Of a DNA stretch of 64,000 nucleotides, positions 59,579 to 64,000 are shown piece after piece (position 1 is the stretch's first letter; each line of letters opens with the position of its first letter). Source of the DNA: Selenomonas sp. ND2010 (GTDB taxonomy: Bacteria; Bacillota; Negativicutes; Selenomonadales; Selenomonadaceae); assembly GCF_000702005.1 (NCBI RefSeq), contig NZ_JNKI01000002.1:1-64000 (forward strand), written 5' to 3'. The position numbers and the translations under genes were made by a program. The notes beneath the pieces were generated by a model. It made no database searches and had not been told where the DNA came from. It saw nothing but the letters and a program-made list of their open reading frames with translations.

Positions 59579-59953
59579 ATGTTGTCGGATGTGTTTTTTG
59601 ATTGTATTAAGCATGACGGGATTGTTTCCGTTGCTTCTGTAAGTGCGGAAGGGAAGCCGCATATCGCGAATACCTGGAATAAATATCTCATCGTTACGAC
59701 GGACGAAAAGATTTTGATTCCTGCTTTTGGTTTTCGAAAAACGGAAGCAAATGTGAAACAGAATCCTTATGTGGAAGTTACCTTGGGAAGTCATGAAGTC
59801 CAAGGCAAGATGGGGATGGGGACAGGTTGTCTGCTTACGGGAACTGCGGCTTTTTATTCGGATGGCGAACTTTTTGAGGCTATGCATGATAAATGCTCGT
59901 TCTGTAATCGGGTATTGGTTTTTTCGCCGGCAAGTTGCAAGCAAACAATATGA
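59579..59953 (+). CDS. Pyridoxamine 5'-phosphate oxidase family (FMN split-barrel) protein
   Basis: 124 residues. DVFFDCIKHDGIVSVASVSA, GKPHIANTWNKYLIVTTDEK and ILIPAFGFRKTEANVKQNPY fit the FMN split-barrel; ends FSPASCKQTI. A FMN-binding regulator or reductase; not an orthologue of the gene at 2288, which is of Nim type. AGAAGG precedes the ATG. The leader contains AAAAGCCTTCTT / AAGAAGGCTTTT arms (59510-59521 and 59564-59575), which would put the ribosome site in a stem. Confidence 0.82.
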   Translation: MLSDVFFDCIKHDGIVSVASVSAEGKPHIANTWNKYLIVTTDEKILIPAFGFRKTEANVKQNPYVEVTLGSHEVQGKMGMGTGCLLTGTAAFYSDGELFEAMHDKCSFCNRVLVFSPASCKQTI

Positions 59954-59992
59954 AGGTTTACAGCGAATCAATTGGCTGCTTGATGATTTGAC

Positions 59993-60113
59993 TTGTCAGT
60001 GTCAGGTGGAAATGGTATAATCGAACTACAAATGGAATGAATGATGCAGGTCATTAGGTTGCATCGGTAAAAGAGTCTACAGGCTGGTAACCCGTAAGGC
60101 TCTTTTATTTTTA
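59993..60113 (+). ncRNA. Candidate small RNA with own promoter and terminator
   Basis: TTGTCA (59993-59998), 17-bp spacer, TATAAT (60016-60021), then hairpin GATGCA...TGCATC (60043-60065) and terminator AAAAGAG (60069-60075) / CTCTTTT (60100-60106) with T-rich tail. The expected transcript is about 85 nt. No reading frame inside. The region 59954-60364 otherwise contains only inverted repeats. Confidence 0.45.
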
Positions 60114-60121
60114 TTCGATAC

Positions 60122-60159
60122 AAAAACGCGCCATGCTGTAAGAGCAATGGCGCGTTTTT
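60122..60159. terminator. Perfect stem-loop, bidirectional terminator
   Basis: AAAAACGCGCCAT (60122-60134) with ATGGCGCGTTTTT (60147-60159). Confidence 0.75.
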
Positions 60160-60268
60160 GCGTCATCCATCTGGTTGGTGGGGCCAGACTTCAGACAGGA
60201 TCAACGTTTGCCGCTATCACGGTACAAGTCGTAGAGCCATGCAGCAACGAAACTACTGGCATACCTAC

Positions 60269-60356
60269 AAGTTTTGACTATAGGCGTGGGTAAGCATATT
60301 ATTGGGCTTGTGCAAGGTGTCAAAACTTATAGTCAAAAATGGGGCAAAAACGCCCC
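60269..60356. repeat. Overlapping inverted repeats upstream of XRE/recombinase pair
   Basis: AAGTTTTGAC (60269-60278) pairs with GTCAAAACTT (60319-60328), and the overlapping TTTTGACTATA (60272-60282) pairs with TATAGTCAAAA (60328-60338). GGGGC-AAAAAC-GCCCC hairpin follows (60341-60356), probably the terminator of the XRE gene on the minus strand. The alternative pairing of two overlapping arms could mark a recombinase site. Confidence 0.5.
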
Positions 60357-60364
60357 ATATAAAT

Positions 60365-60656
60365 TCAAGATTCTTTTAAGGTCAAAGAGTAGCCCCTAGC
60401 ACTTAAATATCTGATGATTGTTTCTATGGTGCCCCCGTTACCCTTTTCTAAACGGCTGATAACTTGCTGTGATAAGCCGGAACGTTCGCTAATATTTTTC
60501 TGCGTAAGCGCGTTGGCCTTGCGTTTGATTGATAAGTTCCTGCTTGAATTGCATTTCAGCAAAAAATAATTGGTGCTGTCTCATAAGTGCTTCATCACTG
60601 GCAGTAAGTTCTGCTATGAGTTTCTGTTCCTCGCTAGGATTGCTTTTTACTAACAT
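60365..60656 (-). pseudogene. XRE family regulator, frameshifted
   Basis: ATG 60656 starts LVKSNPSEEQKLIAELTASD and reaches MQFKQELIN, then leaves frame and stops soon after. The adjacent frame carries KRKANALTQKNISERSGLSQ and QVISRLEKGNGGTIETIIRY, a complete helix-turn-helix, to the stop at 60365. The shift lies near 60530. The N-terminal helical extension followed by an XRE domain is common in type II antitoxins; no toxin gene is adjacent. A protein of 65 residues with the intact DNA-binding part might still be made. Confidence 0.75.
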
Positions 60657-60763
60657 AATTCCACTTGCAAATTTTCAATTTTAACATTCAGGTATTTGTT
60701 ATTAAGATTACTTTACATCAATATTGATGTGTTTTCAACTACATTGTGTGGGAGGTAATGAAT

Positions 60764-61348
60764 ATGCGTTACGGATATGCCCGGGTTTCTACTCGGGGGC
60801 AGGTAAAAGGGAACAGTCTTGCAGAACAACGCCAGCAGCTTATGGACATAGGCTGTGATGAGGTAATAGAGGAGCAATATACCGGGGCAACCACGGAACG
60901 ACCACAATTAGAGGCTTTACTGACACGGTTAAAGGCTGGGGATACGCTGATGGTTAACAAACTGGACAGATTGGCCAGATCTACTATGGAAGGTGCAATT
61001 CTTATCAGGAAACTGACAGACAAGGGGATCCGGGTAAATATCCTTAACATGGGAGAGGTTGATGAACGCCCACAAGGTCGGCTTATGCTTCACACATTAT
61101 TGGCTTTTGCTGAATTTGAAAGGGATATGATTGTGGAACGCACACAAGCAGGGAAAGCTATTGCCAGAACTAGGGCGGGGGTTAGAGAGGGGCACCCCTC
61201 AATAGACAAAGTCAGAAAGGATGCTGCGGTTGATATGGTTCTAAATGGTGGAAAAACATATAAGGAAGCAGCTGAAGCAGTAGGCATAAGTAAAAGTACC
61301 TTAATAAGAGCCTTAAGAGCCAAGAAGTCTGACATAGCCACACCGTAA
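60764..61348 (+). CDS. Serine recombinase (resolvase family)
   Basis: 194 residues, full length. RYGYARVSTRGQVKGNSLAE with catalytic Ser9, ERPQLEALLTRLKAGDTLMV, KLDRLARSTMEGAILIRKLT, LLAFAEFERDMIVERTQAGK (E-helix), and C-terminal helix-turn-helix YKEAAEAVGISKSTLIRALR. ATG 60764 is eight bases after GGAGG. Only distantly related to the recombinase at 9610. Divergent from the XRE pseudogene; the inverted repeats at 60269-60338 are possible sites. Likely left by a mobile element. Confidence 0.92.
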   Translation: MRYGYARVSTRGQVKGNSLAEQRQQLMDIGCDEVIEEQYTGATTERPQLEALLTRLKAGDTLMVNKLDRLARSTMEGAILIRKLTDKGIRVNILNMGEVDERPQGRLMLHTLLAFAEFERDMIVERTQAGKAIARTRAGVREGHPSIDKVRKDAAVDMVLNGGKTYKEAAEAVGISKSTLIRALRAKKSDIATP

Positions 61349-61612
61349 AAAGAACATCTGTTATTATCACAAAATATGTATTATATTTCTCTTTCTATAA
61401 AAATTTGGTGGATATTATTTTCACTATTTTTGTAAAACTATTGTCAAATAAATTTTTACTCATTATATTGTGATAAAACATTTGAATTTAAAGCAGGGAA
61501 AAAATTATTATTGTCGAATGAATAAAGTAAATAGTGGAACAGTTACGTGGTATAGTCATCGTAAATTACATTTATTATGTAGGGGAATTTTATATTAGGG
61601 GAGGAATGGGAT

Positions 61613-62218
61613 ATGAGTCAATTTTGCTCAAATTGTGGTGCTAAGTTAGCACAGGGAACATTATTCTGTGGTTCATGTGGAGCAAAAGTTGAAAACATTG
61701 TTTCTTCAGAGGAGAAAAGCGCGCAACAACCAATTCAACAAATGAATTATCAAACAGGAGGAATAAATACACAATTAGGATATCAAGAAGAGTCTACTTT
61801 TCAAGAAATGTTCCTTAAAAGAACAGGAAGACTTAATAGGTTAAGGTATTTTAAGAGAAGTCTTGTTATTGGTATCGTTAATGTAGTATTAGTCATGATT
61901 GGAGAAGCTATTTTCTTAGACCAATGGGAATTAACTAATTCTGCATATGAAGGCTTTACAATATTATGTGGTTTAGTAACTTTGTATCCTGAATTTTGTT
62001 TGGACTGTAGAAGATTGGAAGATTTGGATAAACCACCACAAATGGCTTATTGGCTTGCTGGTGTAGGCGCAATAGTAGTAATTAGTAGTACATCTTTTGA
62101 ATTGGGAAAGGGCGCTATAATTGGTTTAATTTATTTAGTAGCTACTCTATACTTATTGTTTGCGGAAGGTACTAGAGGGGATAATCAATATGGGCCAGAT
62201 CCTTTAGGAAGAAAGTAA
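61613..62218 (+). CDS. Zinc-ribbon DUF805 membrane protein
   Basis: 201 residues. N-terminal zinc ribbon FCSNCGAKLAQGTLFCGSCG (two CxxC), a Gln-rich linker, then a DUF805 domain with KRTGRLNRLRYFKRSLVIG, four hydrophobic segments (IGIVNVVLVMIGEAIF; FTILCGLVTLYPEFCL; MAYWLAGVGAIVVI; IIGLIYLVATLYLLF) and the closing signature GTRGDNQYGPDPLGRK. Function unknown; DUF805 proteins are inner-membrane proteins often linked to stress islands. Starts 263 bases after the recombinase in an AT-rich region. Likely co-transcribed with the next zinc-ribbon gene (23 bases). Confidence 0.87.
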   Translation: MSQFCSNCGAKLAQGTLFCGSCGAKVENIVSSEEKSAQQPIQQMNYQTGGINTQLGYQEESTFQEMFLKRTGRLNRLRYFKRSLVIGIVNVVLVMIGEAIFLDQWELTNSAYEGFTILCGLVTLYPEFCLDCRRLEDLDKPPQMAYWLAGVGAIVVISSTSFELGKGAIIGLIYLVATLYLLFAEGTRGDNQYGPDPLGRK

Positions 62219-62241
62219 GTTAATTCGAAAGGAAGATTAAC

Positions 62242-63093
62242 ATGGCTGATAGTAAAATTTTCCATATCAATAGTAATATAACCCCCGAAAGCATAGGTCG
62301 TGAAGTAGAAGCTTTTTTAAGGAATGAAAAAGAATTAACTGTTGAAGGTTTTGCTGCACAGGATGGTTACTTAGTACAAGCAAAAGAAACATCTAGTTGG
62401 AAAACATTTACAGGTTTAGGGAAAGCCTTACAGGTACAAATAATACCAAGCGGTGAAAATGATGTTATGGTAAATATTGGTATTGGGAAGTGGGCTGATA
62501 AAGCAGGAGCTGCAGCCGTTGGTTTATTTTTATTTGCACCTTTAGCAATTACCGCTGGTGTAGGTGCATATATGCAAAATAAATTACCTGGTGAGGTTTT
62601 TGATTGCATTGAAAAATTTATAATGGCAGGTGGACGTTCTGTGCGTCGTAATGTTACATTTGAGAGAACTGACGATACAAAGACTAGATGTCCATCATGT
62701 GGTGCTAATAATCCAAAAGGTACAAAATTTTGCTCTGGATGCGGAAATAAACTATCGGAAATATGTCCCTCTTGTGGGAAAGATGTAGATTTAGGAAAAA
62801 AATTCTGTCCACATTGCGGTTCTTCCATGAAGAAGGTAAAAACAATCAAATGTCCAAATTGTGGAGAAGAAGTTGAAGAAGGACGTAAATTCTGTTCAGA
62901 ATGTGGTACTTCTATGGATCTTGCAGTAAAAGACAAATGTCCCAAGTGTGGTGAATTGGTTGATAAAGGAACAGTATTTTGCCCATCGTGTGGAACATCT
63001 ATAAGTGGTGAGATTGTCTGCAGTAAATGTGGAAGCAAAATGAAAGCAACACAGAAATTCTGTAGTAAGTGTGGTACTAAAGTCGAATCCTAA
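62242..63093 (+). CDS. Protein with five tandem zinc ribbons
   Basis: 283 residues. Residues ~1-140 form an alpha/beta domain with a hydrophobic hairpin (GAAAVGLFLFAPLAITAGVG), similar to small membrane-associated DUFs. Residues ~148-283 are five double-CxxC zinc ribbons: CPSCG/FCSGCG, CPSCG/FCPHCG, CPNCG/FCSECG, CPKCG/FCPSCG and CSKCG/FCSKCG. Twenty Cys in total. Such arrays are structural or nucleic-acid/protein-binding; role unknown. AAAGGAAG before the ATG. Partner of the upstream ribbon-DUF805 gene. Confidence 0.82.
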   Translation: MADSKIFHINSNITPESIGREVEAFLRNEKELTVEGFAAQDGYLVQAKETSSWKTFTGLGKALQVQIIPSGENDVMVNIGIGKWADKAGAAAVGLFLFAPLAITAGVGAYMQNKLPGEVFDCIEKFIMAGGRSVRRNVTFERTDDTKTRCPSCGANNPKGTKFCSGCGNKLSEICPSCGKDVDLGKKFCPHCGSSMKKVKTIKCPNCGEEVEEGRKFCSECGTSMDLAVKDKCPKCGELVDKGTVFCPSCGTSISGEIVCSKCGSKMKATQKFCSKCGTKVES

Positions 63094-63136
63094 TTCATAA
63101 ACAACAAGAGAGGCCTTTAAAAGGAGAGCGTAAAAT

Positions 63137-63971
63137 TAAGTGTTTAAGTTACCGGTAACATAACTTACGCACTTTCTTTTTATCTGAGAGTGCGGTACAG
63201 TATCTATTAGAATGACAGAAACGGAGTACAGCACTTATGGTAAGACGAAAAAACAGAGGCAATGAAAAAGGACAGGCTATCGCAAAACTTATCATGGAGC
63301 AATATCAGCCTAAGAATAAGGATGAGATGCAAGATGCCATTAAGGACGTTTTTGGCCCCTATGCTGCAAGGTGAGATGGATAATCATCTGGGCTATACCT
63401 CTAATTACGTCCCTATTTGGTAGGAATATGAAAAGAAAAACTGTGCCGTCTATGTAATTCTTGGCTATGATTTGGATGGCATCAAGGATGTTTTAGGTTT
63501 ATGGATTAGCGACACCGAAGGAAAGCATAACTGGATGCAGATTTTTGACGAAATCAAAGTTCGCGGTGTCGAAGACGTGGCTTTCATCAGCATGGACGGT
63601 GTTTCTGGCTTGGAAGAAGGGGCAAAGGCTATTTTCCCGCAGGTTGTGGTCCAACGCTGCATCGTGCACCTTATCCGCAATTCCATCAAGTAAATCTCGT
63701 CCAAGGATTACAAAGCATATACCGCTCAGCTTAAGAAAATATATGGTGCCGTCAACCTCAAAACAGCTATTGCCGAATTTGACCGATTCAAGGAAGCTTG
63801 GAAACATTACCCTGGAGCCGTGGGAGTATGGGAGCGAAGTCCAGAACCAGCTTGCCGTAGATGATAAAATCCAGGCCAGGATGCTAAAATACGAGCAATA
63901 TTAAGATTTTCACATAGAAAAGGCGGCCCTTTTGGACCGCTTTTCTTATGGTAAAAAAACTTACACACTTA
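63137..63971 (+). mobile_element. IS256-family (mutator) element remnant
   Basis: Terminal inverted repeats: TAAGTGTTTAAGTT (63137-63150) at the left, AACTTACACACTTA (63958-63971) at the right. Length ~0.84 kb against ~1.3 kb for complete elements, so part of the transposase is deleted. Inner hairpin at 63918-63946. Confidence 0.7.
63237..63904 (+). pseudogene. IS256-family transposase, deleted and interrupted
   Basis: ATG 63237 starts MVRRKNRGNEKGQAIAKLIM and reads to KDVFGP, then one frame over PMLQGEMDNHLGYTSNYVPI, an in-frame TAG, then EYEKKNCAVYVILGYDLDGI, DVLGLWISDTEGKHNW and ISMDGVSGLEEGAKAIFPQV with VQRCIVHLIRNSIK before another TAA. The first catalytic Asp region is missing (deletion between DHLGY and the core). 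C-terminal parts (KHYPGAVGVWERSPEPACR) are out of frame. Inactive. Confidence 0.8.
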
Positions 63972-64000
63972 TCTTGACAAACTCGAAAACTTTATATAAC

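Noticed and set aside
1-64000. CRISPR array
   Set aside because: No regularly spaced short repeats and no cas genes seen.
1-64000. tRNA or rRNA genes
   Set aside because: No cloverleaf with GGTTC-AAT-C arm and no rRNA signature found by eye; a tRNAscan run would settle it.

Overview
The window looks like chromosome of a Negativicutes (Selenomonadales) bacterium, probably Selenomonas-like. The reasons are a Firmicutes-style recJ-relA-hisS-aspS order, strong GGAGG-type ribosome binding sites with several TTG/GTG starts, a HemZ-type coproporphyrinogen dehydrogenase, and many large PAS/GGDEF/hybrid-kinase proteins. The taxon is inferred from gene content; no rRNA gene is visible.

Layout. 1-2.8 kb: the possible tail of a structured RNA, a FIST-GGDEF diguanylate cyclase and an FMN split-barrel protein. 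2.8-3.5 kb: a MerR regulator and, divergent to it, the 5' stump of a dxs-like gene. 3.5-21 kb: an AT-rich accessory island with decayed genes (Rpn nuclease, nucleotide kinase, deoxyribosyltransferase, ImmA-like peptidase), a structured RNA next to a PBECR4-like putative RNase, a serine recombinase with paired palindromes, and an unusual eight-gene locus. That locus has a Ycf46-like AAA+ ATPase, a glycine-zipper-rich 359-aa protein, four tandem mosaic paralogues with Sel1 repeats, and small partners. A 62-bp perfect repeat inside the dxs stump (3479-3540) and the intact dxs-like gene (21148-21209) frames the island.

21-33.5 kb: a redox/aldehyde-type stress region with a dxs-like enzyme, three flavodoxins, a carboxymuconolactone decarboxylase-cupin, a DUF362 Tat protein, a DUF4405 membrane protein, a YciI protein and regulators of TetR and Rrf2 type, mixed with gene stumps (amidohydrolase, aldo-keto reductase, DUF3737). 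Five promoters share one 19-bp-spacer MerR-type operator, so the MerR protein at 2.8 kb probably controls most of this region. TetR and Rrf2 operators can also be read directly.

33.7-57.1 kb: conserved backbone. A 2186-aa PAS/GGDEF/EAL/kinase/receiver protein is followed by recJ, relA, fur, hemZ, hisS, aspS, a second hybrid kinase, a WecG/TagA glycosyltransferase, psd, pssA, a GT2 glycosyltransferase, queD and queE. These genes are intact and compact. 57.2-64 kb: a second decayed accessory stretch with a frameshifted methyltransferase, a broken IS3-family element, an FMN split-barrel protein, a candidate small RNA, a frameshifted XRE gene, a serine recombinase, two zinc-ribbon proteins and an IS256-family remnant.

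The most distinctive content is the 10.6-20 kb ATPase/mosaic-paralogue locus and the promoter-RNA-terminator-RNase arrangement at 8.05-9.0 kb, which resembles a type III toxin-antitoxin layout.
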